Notes: generated by a model from the letters alone, not told the origin. Counted from the first letter of the stretch, positions 1 to 12,300 are shown. The stretch is DNA of 64,000 nt from Apodospora peruviana (GCA_033439685.1 JAUEDM010000004.1:3348001-3412000); one strand, 5' to 3'. Translations and numbers: made by a program.

Positions 1-1947
1 CCTCGGGACCCTTGAGCTTGGCAATCTCGGCCCGGAGCTCGTTGTAAAGCGCGCTGACGTCCAGCTTCTCGAGATCCGCATGCGTCTTGGGCGTGTGGAC
101 GGTCATGTCGAACAGGCCAAAGTGCAGCTGGCGCAAGTTGAACAGCGCATCATTGACATGTTTGGTAGCCACGAGCTTCTCGATCAGGTCGTCGGGAATC
201 TGCTTGCCCGTCTCGTAGTGGCTGCTGAGCCCCTTGAGCGGGCCCGGCGTCCAGCACCAGTTCTCCAGCATCTGGCTCGGCGCCTCGACAAAGTCGCGGA
301 CCGTCGACGTGCCGTGGAATCTAGCATACTGTGTCCTGCCGACCAGGTCGTGGATGCCGTGGCCCAGCTCATGGAAGAGCGTCACGACCTCGTCGTGCTT
401 CAGGAGGGACGGCTTCTTGGGCGTCGGCTTGCTGAAGTTGCAGACCAGCGCTGTGGCGGGGTACCGCCGCGAGCCGTTGGCCTGCAGGAAGCCCGGCTGC
501 AGGTTGAAGTTGGCCGCGTGGCCGTACTTGCCCGGGCGCGGGTGCAAATCTAGATACAGATAGCCGACAAACTCGTCGCCCTCAGCGGCGTCATCCCAAA
601 CACTGAAAATAATCACATCCTCATGCCAAGAAATATCCTCGGCCTTGCCCGTCGGGGAGATGCGCTGACGGTCCTCGGGGCTAAGCTCGACAAAAACCAA
701 GCCAAACAGCTCCTCGAAGATGCGCAGCATGCCACCGACGGTCGACTTGAGCGGGAAATACTCGGCGATGGCGTTCTCGTCGATGCTGTATTCCTGCTCC
801 ACCATCAACCGATCATAAAACCTATGATCCCAAAGGTAGTAGTTTCCGTCGAATGGGACGCCTCGGGACTCGTGGTCCTTCTTCTTCAGCGCAAGGAGAT
901 GCTCGATTTCTTTGGCGCCGCCAGGGGCCAAGCGAGTCTTCAAGTCGCCGAGGAAATCAAGGACCGTCTTGGGCGTCTTGGCCATCTTGTCTTCGATACG
1001 GAACGAGGCGTGGTCGGGATATCCGAGAAGACGCGCGGCCTCGTCACGGAGAAGGATCGCCTCTCTGAAGAGCGGGACGTTTTCGTTGCACTGTGTTTGG
1101 TGTCAGCAATCGCATGCTCGCCAGATGACCAGATAGATACACCAGATATTCTTACCTTGTTCTCATTGTCAATAAATAGCTTCTTCCGCGTCTCGGGGTT
1201 CTTGGCAAACTTCAACGTCGGGAGCAAGTCCGGGTACTTGAACGAGAGGCGCAGCTTGCCCTCGTTCTCGTCCTTGCCCTTCTCCAGGTTGACCAGCACA
1301 TCCTCGGGCACGCCATCCAGCTCCTCCTTGGTGAACCAGATACCGCCGTTCTCCTCGTTCAGGTTCTTCTGGAAAGCGATTTGGATCTGGCTCAGTCTCT
1401 TCTTAATCTCCTTAAACCGGTCTCGCTGCTCGCCCACGGGCAGGCCCAGACCGTTCTTGATGTAGCTCTTCCTCTCTTTCTCCAGCAGGCGAGCGCTCTC
1501 GACGTTGTCGAGACCGGCGCTCTTGGCCAGCGCCTCGTCAATCAGCCGCTCCTTGTCCTTGTCCATGCTCGCGGCCAGGCCAGAGCTCTTGTAGACGGCG
1601 TCGACGAGCTGAAAGACGTCCTCGCGCATGCTGCATTCGATGCCGAACTCGTCCATGATCTTCTCAGCCTCGGTGCTGGCGTCCCGGAGGGCGCTGTCGC
1701 CGCTCACGTACTGGTAGAAGCCCAGGATGCGCGCGCTTAGGCTCGAAGCGTTCTCGTCCTCGGTCTGGGGGCGCATGACAGTCTCAAAGCTGGCAGCCTC
1801 GAGGTCCTCGGCAGGCTTGACCTCGGCGACCAGCTTGTCGAGCAGGGAGCGGGTGTTGTCGCAGAGGGCCTTGGCGTCGGACACGATGGAGTCCTTGGTG
1901 CCAGTGAAGAGCGGCGGGGCCTGGGGCGGATTCGCGTACTTGGCCAT
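1..1947 (-). CDS. PRD1: M3-family thimet oligopeptidase (saccharolysin), 3' end outside window
   Basis: Zinc metallopeptidase of the M3A family, which degrades short peptides in the cytosol and, in some species, mitochondria. The reverse strand around 365-380 encodes the HELGHGIHD zinc motif, with the downstream family sequence following it (YARFHGTSTVRDFVEAPSQM). One intron is clear at 1091-1155 (65 bp, GTAAG...CAG, phase 0), joining FIDNENK to CNENVPLF. The C-terminus lies beyond base 1. I chose the ATG at 1947 because it sits in a strong Kozak context (CACCATGG) and begins the conserved cytosolic domain (MAKYANPPQAPPLFTG). The frame stays open upstream to 2307 but has no other ATG. The family assignment is very secure; only the N-terminal form is uncertain. 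Confidence 0.95.
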
Positions 1948-2307
1948 GGTGAGGTTGGGTGCGTGTGTCAACAGGGCGGGGCTCGTGAGAGAGACGAAGG
2001 TGGCGGCGGAGAGAGAGGTGGTGGTGAAGGCAAGTTTGCTTCCTGCTCCTCCTATGGTGAAGGCGGGTTTGGTTCCTCCTCCTAATCCTCCGACGGGTTT
2101 CTGGGGAGAAGGCCGGGCGTACTTAAGCTGGCTGAAGAGCACAGAAAGGCGGGGGACGATGCTTGGGGCGGCCAGGATGACGGCGATGGTCGAGAAGAGG
2201 ACGACCGAGAATATTAAGAGGAAGCTGGCCTTCCGCACATGTGTCAGAGTCGTTGGCGCCAGGATGAGAGATGGGTTTCGAATGAGCAATCGCAAGGAGA
2301 CACTCAC
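1948..2307 (-). other. Leader of the M3 peptidase gene with open upstream frame and possible 5'UTR intron
   Basis: This stretch is open in the frame of the peptidase for about 120 codons. It would encode a hydrophobic segment (LLIFSVVLFSTIAVILAA) followed by a Ser/Thr-rich stretch. It contains no ATG: the open frame begins at a GTG that is itself part of a GTGAGT splice donor at 2307. A matching acceptor (GGCCAG) ends at 2225, so a UTR intron of 83 bp is likely. It could be plain UTR or an N-terminal extension started at a near-cognate codon. Confidence 0.45.
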
Positions 2308-3978
2308 TGTTCGAGTGTCCCGGGCGAATGCTTTGAGTTCGACCGACTTTCCTAAAGTGGGCGGCTTTGTTGTCCAGTCGTCTGTAGCACAGTGTGTCTA
2401 GGTAACCACAATATGCGGGGAAGAAGATGGAACGGTTGGATAGATGCAATGGATGGGCACTCAGGCGGTTGGTCGCCTGACTTGACGAGTCCTGGGTGCG
2501 TCGGGTCACGGCGTCAGGCACGAGAATTGAGCGGTCAGACTAACAGATTGTACAGACTTAAAATAAGTTATTTTACCAAAGGGTGATTCAAGGTTGGTTT
2601 ATAACAAAAAAGACCGTATCGTTCAACCGAAGCTGGGCAAGGTAAAGGAGGAAGGTGTTTCTGAATCCGCGGGGTGAGGTGGCAGCTCTCCCCAGCTTTA
2701 ATTTATCAACGTCCCACAGTCCCCGCGAGTCGACGACGGTCGAGTACCGTTGCGGGGAACCTGAAGCAACCTCCCTGTTTGACCTGTTAAGAGTGGTCGA
2801 CAAACGATGAATGTCTCCCATACTAAATTTGGGGAAATGCAAGGTGCACTAACAGCGGGCCTGTCACACATCAAATTTGGAGAAATTTCACCTTGCCTTT
2901 GACTCCTGGAAAGCGCGAACGACACTTCCAAGTTCATAAAGAGAACTTCAAGGCTTCAAGCCCCCTGAAAGATTTGGGTACGGCGGAATGATGCCAAGGT
3001 GGCCCGGGGTTCGCTTCAGGGGGCCTTGGCGCGTCAAGACTCGGAGTGTTTGAAAAGCTTAAAACTTTTTGGCTTTGAGCTTTAACGGCTTGGGATGTTG
3101 CCTGCGGCAACTTGAAGTAACGAGGGTCATGAGGGTCTTGAGAGATGTGCCGAGAGACTGAACAATGGGAGACAGAATTGGACAACATCCTTTGCCAAAC
3201 TAATGTCTTTCCAGTCAAGGTGGCCTTCGTGGAGCGGTGAGGCCCAACTTCACTGGTACGGAATACCTTGTTGCTTATCAACTCAGTTCAAAATACGCTG
3301 GTCTTCTGGGCCCGATGACGGAGATCGGCCAGGATTTGTTGATGTACACACATGCGCAGTGATGGCAGTCTTGCGATGAAAGGTCAAGTCAGGCCCCGGC
3401 AATCGAACGGTTTCACACCAAAAAAGCAAGCCAGCTGAAGTCAAAATGAAAGCTCGTGATGTAATTAAATTCGCATTGCTATGGGCTTCGCATCGCTATG
3501 GAAAGCCATGGTAAGAGTTATATACCAGTTTCCAGAGCCAACTTGGTTCTCTGCCTCCTACTTCTTTTTCTTTCTTCTTTTTGTCTTGATTCTCCCCAAT
3601 ACCAAGGACGGAAAATCAATCCCCGATTCCAACGATGTGTCACGCGCTCAATGAGAAAAAGGCCTCGTATGGTGTTGCCTGCTACCTATCAAAAGCTCAT
3701 TGGCAGTAAATATATCCCAGGTTACCCAAATTTCATACAGTGGTCAAGATTTGCTCGCCAAAGACTCCAACGCCAGCCAGCCAACCCAGCAATCCGCCTC
3801 TTCCAAAAAAAAAAACAACAACCCCAATAATGCAATCATGTTCCCCGGTGGATGCCTGCTTCTCGCTTCCTCCTGATCTCTAACGTCCGTCAGAGCCTCA
3901 TGGGGATCTTGAAGTCATGTGTATGTATCCTTCTCAATCCCCTCCCAGTCTTCCATCACCCTCCTAGCCTAGCCCAAC
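2308..3978. other. Intergenic region, no gene recognised
   Basis: Only short overlapping ORFs without recognisable protein features. An A-rich tract lies near 3808-3820. It separates the 5' end of the peptidase gene from the 3' end of the light-chain gene. Confidence 0.6.
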
Positions 3979-4559
3979 CTAGTTGGCAAGAATCGTCCGC
4001 ACAAGGTCTACATCACTGTCAGTCAATCCAGTCCACAAACCATGTATCCAATAACCCAACGGGAGAGTCGCAATAACATACCAGTATAGTTGACCTGCCC
4101 AGAGCTAGTATCGACCGCCTTGAGCAGCTCGTCCACCTCCTCGTCCGTCATCTTCTCGCCCAGGTTTGTCAGGATATACTTGAGCTGGCCGACCCCAATG
4201 AAACCCGTCATGTCCTTGTCGAAGACCTGGAAGCCGCGGCAGTACTCTTCCGGTTCACCCGGGTCGCGGAAGCCGCCGGGGCGGTTGAGGACGCGCTGGA
4301 ATGTCTCGAAGTCGACTTTTTTATCCTCTGTCAGCGGTCTGTCGTCGTTTTGCTGAAGTGGGCAGGGGTAAAACTCACAGTCGCCACCAACATTCTTCTC
4401 GAGGTCGCGGATCTCGGACAGGGTGGGGTTCTGGCCGCACGCGCGCAGCAGGTCGCCCAAGCTGTCGAGGGCGACGCGGCCGTTACCACGCTTGTCGAAG
4501 AGGGAAAAGGCCTCCTTGTAGTTGGTAGAAGCCTGGCCGTCGTATCCGTTAGAAGCCAT
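3979..4559 (-). CDS. MLC1: Myosin essential light chain / calmodulin-like EF-hand protein (Cdc4/Mlc1 type)
   Basis: Small EF-hand protein expected to bind the IQ motifs of class II and V myosins and to be needed for the cytokinetic ring and septation. Three exons give 147 residues: 4379-4559, 4082-4315 and 3979-4007. The first intron (4316-4378) is used with the late acceptor AAAAAAG, the only one that keeps frame and restores VGGDFDFETF. The second (4008-4081) joins QVNYT to DLVRTILAN and the stop. Loops are degenerate (DKRGNGRVALD, DKDMTGFIGVG), as in light chains that do not bind calcium tightly, in contrast with calmodulin. The FSLFDKRG and VLNRPGGF stretches match the fungal light-chain family. 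ATG 4559 begins MASNGYDGQ. Confidence 0.9.
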
Positions 4560-5406
4560 TGTGCAATGTGAATGACGTGCGTTCGTCTGTGTGGTTTTGT
4601 TTTCGCAGCTTCGCAGCGGGGCAGCAAGCGCCAAAAGATTGAGAGAGGCAGAAGGTTTGCGAATAATGCTAGAGTTCTGGTTCCCGTGCGCGCGCAATTG
4701 CGGTGATGCAGGGAAATGTGGGAATCGAAACGCGACAGAGGATGGGAGGTTGATTGATTTGATTTCAGGTGACGAAGAGAAAAACGACACGATGTTTGCT
4801 GCCCCTGATCAAGGCACTCTGAGGTGAAGGCATGCGCTAACAGAATGGGATGGAGAGTGGGATTTTAGTGGCCGGTTTTGGGCAGCCAGCGCTTCCTTGG
4901 TCGGGGGTTCCCTTTGTTGACAGCCAGACATGGCCCCAGCAACCGCAAGCAACAACGTGGGGCTCGGTGGTGGGTGTGCGCAACATAAACAAGAAAATCG
5001 ACTCACCATTTTTGTATGTGTGTAGATGTCGTAGCAGAACGTGTGTAGAAAAACTGGTCGGACGGAAGAGAATGACGCTATTCGCAAAGCAAGACAAGGG
5101 GGAAAAGCAGAATGTGGTCGTGGGTAAAAAAGCAGAGATGCGAAACAGCTTGTGCTTTTTGGTTGTGGTCTTTTCTATCGTTCCTCCAGCGTGTCAGCCG
5201 TGAGATGGAGTTGCTTTGGTGGTCTGTGCCTTCAATGCGCCCAGCTTTTTGCTGTCCCGCTGTTTTTGACGGGGCAACAGCCGCTCGCAACAGGCAATCG
5301 GCCGGTGCCAAGCCCTGCCTTCCGTGCTCCTCAGTTCAATCCACCACCAAGCAAGTGACGATGTGAAAAGGGTTGAGAGAATTCATTATGAAAATTTACA
5401 CAGAAA
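4560..5406. other. Intergenic region between two minus-strand genes
   Basis: Promoter and leader of the light-chain gene plus the 3' flank of the methyltransferase gene. Only short overlapping ORFs on both strands; none looks like protein. Confidence 0.6.
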
Positions 5407-6353
5407 TTACCGTCTTCTCGCCATCAAAATGACCGTCCCCCAAACAGTATCAACCTCAATATCTCTCCACCCCTGCTCACCTTTAGCCTTCCACTCCGGT
5501 ACGGTCGCCACAACCTCGTCAAACAGTAGATCTACAACATCTCCCTCCCCACCGTCTTTCCTACTCTTCCTTCCCGGATACGCCTGCTGCCACCCGCTAA
5601 ACGCACTAAACGTCCTCACATAACTCTCCAACTCACCAAGCTTGAGCGTCTTGCGCTGCCAGAGCGCTCCCTCCGGCGCATCCCCCAAATTCCCCGCGCC
5701 CGTCTCCGGGTCTGGGTCCCAAGTGATCCGCGTGACGGCCTCCCAGTCCGCGTCCGGCGGGACTATCTGGCTGTAAGACCCCCGCAAGATCTCCCGGCCG
5801 GGCTGTTCCCAGAAGCGGGCCATGCTTTCCGTCTCAGGCACCGGTTCCTCGCGTCCGTAAACGAACCGATCAAAAATGGGCCCCAGGGCGGGTTGGCCGA
5901 CCACGACGTGGTCTTTGTAGCCCCAGAACGCCAAAGTGCCGTGCTGGCTGACGGCGCGCGCGAGGGCCGGCCAGACTTTAGTGAAATCAAACCAGTGCGC
6001 TGCCTGGCCGGCAACGACGCAGTCGACTGACCCATGGCCGCCGGGGATGAAGGAGAGGAGGTCCTCGGCGCTGCCGTGGCGGATCGTGATTCTTGGTTGA
6101 TCGGTGGTCAGTTTTCGTGCTTGCTCAACCATTCCTGCTGAGGGGTCGAGCGCGATCACGGATGCGAAGGAGGGCGCGAGGGCCCGCGCGATGAGCCCGT
6201 GGCCGCATCCTAGGTCTACTAAAGTACCACTGTTGGGAGGGCGGTTGTTATTGGCATTGTGGAACGCCAGCACCCGGTTGAATAGTGCTGGAGGGTAGGA
6301 AGGCCGAAAGGCGGCGTAGCTGGCGGACGAGTAGGTTGATCGGCTGAACGGTT
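5407..6353 (-). CDS. Class I SAM-dependent methyltransferase (Crg1/trans-aconitate methyltransferase-like)
   Basis: SAM-binding motif I is DLGCGHGLIARALAP, followed by the acidic end of strand 2 (VIALDPSAGM) and a VDCVVAGQAAHWFD strand typical of the Crg1/TMT1 group. The substrate cannot be told from sequence. The C-terminus (WGTVILMARRR) is intact. The coding frame continues upstream of base 6273 as YSSASYAAFRPSYPPALFNR, which matches how this family begins, but there is no ATG in frame before a stop at about 6359. A branch-point-like ACTAAC followed by an acceptor TTCAG at about 6350 indicates one more short 5' exon, whose donor I could not place in phase. The 5' limit is therefore provisional and the protein is slightly incomplete as given. 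Confidence 0.8.
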
Positions 6354-6906
6354 CAGTGTGTTAGTCCCGAGGTGACTTTGTTCGAGGCGGGGGGCATTGC
6401 TGATGAGTGACTTGCCCGAATATTGACATTGCAGGACTGGGTGAGTTTGGATCAGAGGTGAGTCGGTATCACTGGTATCATTGGGCTTTGCAAGATTGTT
6501 GGCCGTGCGTAGGGGATTTATCTCTCAAACGCTGTCCATTCATGCCGTTGCTACCCGTAAAGAAGAGTCCTTCGTCCATTCGCATCAATCCGGTCCCAGC
6601 GGCGGTCATCTGAATGGTCGTCTTGTCCGTATTTCCGAAAGGGCGCAGGAGCCGATGTTACTGCCACTCAGCCCGCCGCAGCGTCCAGTTGCCGTCCTTG
6701 GTGGGGCAACGGCCGAGGCACGTCATTGCAGCCCGCGTTTGTCGACCCACCACCATACCGCATGCTGTCGGTATCACTCAGTATAGGTCTACCTTATATT
6801 GCTGACTGAACTGCTTGGCGTCCCCATTTCGTTGGAGCAAACTCCGAGAGACGCCACACCATTCTTTGTTTAGAACACATCTTACTTGATAAGGAGTGTC
6901 GTGCTG
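6354..6906. other. Divergent intergenic region
   Basis: Lies between a minus-strand and a plus-strand gene, so it must hold both promoters and, probably, the missing first exon of the methyltransferase. No clear motif was identified. Confidence 0.5.
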
Positions 6907-7536
6907 ATGCCTCCTCGCCTTCCTTCATCACCTCTTCCGAAACCTCCTCGTTTTCTCATTACCGGCACTACGATACCAATACCACCTCATTCCAGATTAT
7001 ATACTGCCACGGCAACAAAGATGGCGGCCACCGACGCAACAATGAGGGCCTTCTTCACCTCGCCCAACTTTGCCGTTGTCGGCGCCAGCACCAACCCGGA
7101 CAAGTGGGGATACAAGGGTCTGTTTTCCCGTACTTGCCTTCAACTCTGTACTCCAACTGATTATTCATAAACAGTCTTCAAGTGGTACGTCACCCGCAAG
7201 CTTGCCGTGACACCCGTCAACCCTACCGCCAAGGCCATCAAAGTCGGCAGCGAGGAGCTGCCAACCATTTCGTCGCTGTCGGCCCTCGAAAATCCAAAGG
7301 AGACCTCCGTGTCGGTCATTACGGCGCCGCCCATCACGCTCAAGACGCTCAACGAGGCTAAGAGCCTAGGCATCCCGGCAGTGTGGCTGCAGCCGGGCAC
7401 GTTCGACGATGAGGTGCTCAAGTTTGCACGCGAACACTTCAAGACTGTCGTCGCGGGCGACGGCGGCTGGGGCGGCGAGGGGTGGTGCGTGCTTGTTGAC
7501 GGGGATAGGGGGTTGCAGTCGCTGCAGAAACTGTAA
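6907..7536 (+). CDS. CoA-binding domain protein (YccU-like), possible mitochondrial leader
   Basis: Single CoA-binding (Rossmann-like) domain of the succinyl-CoA-synthetase-like fold, without a catalytic partner domain. The core begins FFTSPNFAVVGASTNPDKWGYKV and ends near GDGGWGGEGWCVLVD. One intron, 7118-7174 (57 bp, phase 1), joins GYK to VFKWYVTRK. Two in-frame ATGs compete. 6907 gives a 38-residue leader rich in Pro, Arg, Thr and Ser with almost no acidic residues, as in a mitochondrial presequence. 7021 (MAATDATMRAFF) gives the short cytosolic form. From 6907 the product is 190 residues. The exact biochemical role is unknown for this family. Confidence 0.88.
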
Positions 7537-8394
7537 CTTTATTGACGAAATTGGCCCAAATTCAGGTAGGGAGGTAGGCCTTTGGGGATGGTTTGAAAAT
7601 TTGAGTTTGAATAGCAGTAGACGCCGAGTAAAAGAGAATCAATATGCCTGAAGGGCAGCGGAATTGAAGGGCCACTGTCTGATGAGCGCATATCGATGCA
7701 TGTACACACTGACAGTCAGCAAGGTACCGTCTTACTTCGCTAGAACAGTGTGTTGGGTACTTGACGTATGTAATGTTACTAAAATGAAGAACTTCGACTC
7801 AGGTGGCTGTGGTGTATTCCGTAGTCCATGCTCCTATTCTTTGCTGTGACTAAGGTAGATAAATAATCAGCTCTTTGTAATGAAAAGGGGTGACAAGACA
7901 TTCAGTTCTTCACTTAGATTCGGACGCTACAGTTTACGATGTTCGGCTCACGGTTCATAGGAAGAGTATGGTCGGGAGAACAAATGCACGATTGATTGAG
8001 GTACTATATCCAGAAGACTAGCACACGGAAAGAAAAACACTCTTGGTCGTACATCCTGTCCTCGTTAAAAACCTTGCAAGATCCGACTCCTAAAGAAGGA
8101 AAAAAGAGTGACCGCCTGACCGAAACTGAATCAAAACATACCCGGTAAGAACAAGATCAAAAACGAATCCTTCGTCATACATCCCGTCCTCGTTAAAAAC
8201 CCCTTCCGAATGATGATTTCAAGAAGGGAAAAGAGTGACCACCTGACAGAAATCAAAGATAAACAAAGATAAACAAAAACTCTGGAAACACGAGCCCAGT
8301 TGTTCCGGCCAGATCCCCCAAAAATGAGCATCCCAATGGATTTGTTTGGCGATATGGATCGTCACCGTCGGGTTTGTCGGAAGAGTGATGATAC
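7537..8394. other. Intergenic region with a tandem direct repeat
   Basis: AT-richer than the flanking genes; no convincing coding. It contains a diverged direct repeat of about 85 bp, listed separately. Confidence 0.6.
8048..8258. repeat. Two diverged direct copies of an ~85 bp unit
   Basis: Copy one at about 8048-8132 and copy two at about 8172-8258 share CCTCGTTAAAAACC near their start and AAGAGTGACCRCCTGAC near their end in the same order and spacing. Copies differ at scattered sites and by small indels. The spacing is about 124 bp. Confidence 0.7.
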
Positions 8395-9377
8395 TTATGA
8401 TGCCCACGGGTTCTTCCCGATGGGTCCTTTTGGCGGAATGGATCGTCGGAGTCGTTGGCATACTCTCTTTGGTCGCCAAATCCGTGGATGGTTTACCATC
8501 CACCGCTTTGCCTCCAGCTTGCTTCGGTCAGGTGAGCTTGACGGCACGAAGCGGCGGGCGTCTGCCAGGTCGAAGTTGCAGTGGGAGCGGCCCCGCCTGG
8601 CGATGCTGCCCTTTGGGTCCAGCTTATGGACTTTGTCGTCGTCGTCGTCGGCTTCGGCTGTGGCTGGCCGTTCGGCCGCCAGTTGGCCTTTTCGGTAGGC
8701 GGCGTTGGGCCTACGCCGGTTGCAACGCGCTCGTGATCCTCAAGTTTCCACTCACACTCTTTCCATCTCTTGCACTTGGCACGCATATGTGCGCGCAAGT
8801 CTGCAAGGCTATTGGCCCGCATTCGCAGGATTTCATTCGACTTATCGAAATAGCCGATGACAGTCAACGGGACAACCCATCCGCTCTGTACCCAAACCCA
8901 GGAGGCCCTGGGTTTGGGCATCTGGAGATTATTCTCGAGAAACAGCGGCGGATATTGGTTGTTCGGCCGCTCGCAAGTTCCAAAGGCACGGAAGTCCTCT
9001 GGTCTTTTGCATTCGTGGAAGCGTTGCTTCCAAGGGGGCAAGAAGTTGTTCGATGCATCTGATCGGTAGGCTGATACCGGTACGACAAGGACATGTGTCG
9101 ACGTTTCCGAGAGTCGACGAAGGATTATGACCGGGTGCCCGGTAGCCTTGGGAGGCAGGTAGCCATATTTTTTTCCCTCGCACGGCTGGATGAGAGTTTC
9201 CAGATCTTCTTGGTTGAACTGGTCGTATGGTTTCAGGAACGCGATCTCGCCCTCTAACCAGTTGTGGCCGCCGGCTGGGCTCTTCTCGAAGGGCCTCTGA
9301 TATTGGTATTTTCCTTGACCCCATCCGTAGGCACGCTCGCGGATGCGCCTGCCAACGGTCTGGACAGTGACGGTCAT
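8395..9377 (-). CDS. Uncharacterised protein with poly-Asp stretch, two exons
   Basis: Not recognised. It starts at ATG 9377 (MTVTVQTVGRRIRERAYGWG). An unspliced frame would end at 8493, but codon use collapses near 8755. A perfect donor GTGAGT there, with an acceptor at 8688 (intron 8688-8755, 68 bp, phase 1), switches to a frame with strongly GC-ending codons. The spliced product is 304 residues and reads WKECQLAAERPATAEADDDDD and onward to NPWAS. The N-terminal half contains GHPVIILRRL...VLVVPVSAYR, a beta-rich stretch faintly like the SH3-like PemK/MazF barrel; that likeness is only an impression. The C-terminal half is charged and probably disordered. No membrane segment or signal peptide is seen. 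Confidence 0.65.
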
Positions 9378-12300
9378 TTTTGTGAATTATGAGTAAAACG
9401 TCGGAAGATGGAAAGAGAATGCTGAGGATTTTCGGAGGACAGAGACTGATGATAGGGTGGCTGCTGGTCAAGCTGATAGCTGTAAAAAGTCGCAGGTTGT
9501 CGAACTTGGATCGATGTCTGGCGCTCTGAAGAACTCGAAGAATGTCGATGCTTGGAGGAAGACACAGGAGGAAGAACAGATGCCCCTGGGAGGGACGATG
9601 GCCTTGGTTTTATGGGTTGCCGATAGACTACCCAACATACTTTTGTTGGAAAGGCGGAGCGCCGGGGCGATCGAGTCATCAAAAGTTCGCGTCGGCGTGT
9701 GACTGTCTATCTGTAGTTATGACCCTAATAAGCTTCCGCCATCATATCGGTGTTTTCGTATAGAACCTAGTTGACATCAAACCCACACTATCGTGGAAAT
9801 TGGCGCTCACCTGGACAGACGCTACCCGAGCTTTTGGCAAAATGCGAGTGTATACCGATACACAAGTCAACTATACTCTACGGAAATGACCCGCAAAGCA
9901 AGGTACATTCGCTCACGCGGCGGCAGTCCCTGTTGACCACTCTATCGCGACTTCTGTTGTGGTTTCCCTGGTGCGTGAATCAGGAGATAAGAATCTCCAT
10001 TCCACTTTGGGTGCCGCCGTATTCAAAAAACTTTCTCTGGAGTTGTCTTGCTCCACATATATAGGATCAATTCTTGGATGAAACCAGCTTATCGCTGATT
10101 ATTCAGTTGCTAGGTTGTTTCATTTGAGGCTCGAGCAAGTGAATGAAGTGCACGATGACAATACCGGTGGATAACATGTGACTAGAGAGTCACAGTGGAT
10201 TTTCCAGCGAACCTTACAAGAGTCCCCAACTAGATGGCTCAAGCCAAACTATCGTGTTGATGCCGCATTTTAAAAGGCCACATCTCCAGATTTACAAGCG
10301 GTGTCAGTGGCTGTCAGGCCTCTAAAGCTTTTCCGAGTCAGTTTCAAAGTCATATGACGCAGATATGGACCGAACTTCAAAAGTCAGAATCCAAAAAATC
10401 TAAATGTTGGTTGGGCAACCCGGAAGGTGGATTCTCAAAAACATTTTGCTCCAGTCGAGGGATCCGATCCTTGGCTATCAAAGCCAACACCTTGTTCCAT
10501 GCTTCTGCCAATTGTAGTGCAGCCTTGAAACTCCCACAGGCACAAACACTTCATGTTGCTTTAGATAAGGTGTGTGATCTGGCAGTCAAAAGAGCTACAC
10601 GCAATGCGATACCCCATTTGCAGCCTTTAGGCGACACATGTACGGTCTAACGTTAGGGATATTGCCTTATTGCGGACCGAGTATTTCCTCTACGACATTT
10701 GGCTAGTAGTGTCGGAATATAGGTTTTGACTTTGACCCTGCAGGTCACATGAGTTTAACTTGTACGACTACGTGGCGTACGTATGTCGAAGTCCGTAGAG
10801 TATTGGGGAGTCCGAATGCGTCCTCTGTCTTGTTGTCCTCTGTCGTCTTACCTTTACTTTTGTCAATACAACAACTGTTTAGCCAGGATAAGAAGACAGA
10901 AGATCAATGGACCTGGATGATTTACATCTTGCACTATAGGTCAACGCTAAAATACAACACTACCAGCTGTGACAATCTGTGACAATTTGGGGTAGGCGGG
11001 TTCTTTAACGTAGAATAGTTTTTTTAAAAAAGGAAAGTAAATAAAGGTTCGACTGAGGTCTGAGCTGCATTAAGGCCAGAACTTGAAACCGGCTTCGAAA
11101 GTTCGAATCAAGCACTGTGACTCCGTTTTGCAAACCCGCAATATTCGCCAAGACTTCGCCTTCTTACCGGCGAAAATCATAACCTGTCGAACCAGGTGCA
11201 AAATGAGGAAAATCCAGAATTTGGCTTATACTGGAAGCGGTGGCCCAGAACTGGGAACCCAAACGGGCCTTACTTCCTTTCAGCAGAGCCTCAACCAGCA
11301 TCATAACCGGGCTATAATATATGATAACGAACACGTTGTAGTTAGTCCTACCTCCATCGGCATATTCGAGACCATAGTATTACTTATAAAGTGTGCGTCA
11401 TGTGGTAACGCCATCTGTCAGAGAAGGTTCAATCGAAACTCGGGCAGAACCTTAATTCCACAAGGCAGATTGTGTGTTGCCATACTCCATATACGATCAG
11501 CCAATGGGTGATAACATGTGATAAACTTGGAAGTTCTCCTGCCCGGTCCTGGGTAACTACCTAGGTAGGTCGGTAGGTAATGTAAGGTAGCCGGCAGAGA
11601 TGACCCGGTGGGTGGTCGATTAAGGTTTTAGTCGTCCTGCCGTTTGAAATCACGGCAGATGTATCCATCCACTGGGTGAAATGTGTACCTTGATCGGAAC
11701 CATATTGCCGAAAAGAATGTCCTTCGAGAAGAAACCATGCCGCCAACTCGATTGATGAAGCCACCCGCTTCTGGTATGAATCCTTGGCGGCTATCGGTTG
11801 CGTGTGTCGTTAGAAAAGTCCGGTACTGGGGAATGATGTGATTGGTCGAACTGCCATCTAAGTCGCGTGCGTATGAGAATATCCGGTTCCAGTCGATTGA
11901 CGTGGAGAAATTAGTTTCAATTCTTCAAGGTCACTGTGCCACCCCCGGTAACAGGGATCGTAGAGTGTAAACAAGGTGGCTTATTGGTTCTAGCAGGTTC
12001 TCTATTTTCCAACATGAATCTCCTGCCTGGCTTCTCAGAGTATTGGGAAGATTAGAAACGGACCAATTTGTTGCGGCTGTGTCCAGACTCCTCGCGGAAC
12101 GTCGGTGGCGTCCATGATCACGTTTACCGAGCTTGCCTCGTTATGATCTTGATTACAGGATTGCCCAAACTAGCATTCTTATAGACGATATAGCACAACC
12201 GATTTGCATTCGGACAGAGGGGATTTGCGGGTCGTGCCGACTGGAAAGAGTGTTAATGCGTGTCGTAAAACATTTTGTTTTAGGCGGAATCCGGCCTTCA

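Noticed and set aside
11083..11511. 142-codon ORF in the gene-poor region
   Set aside because: No domain, no codon bias and no promoter-like or splice context.
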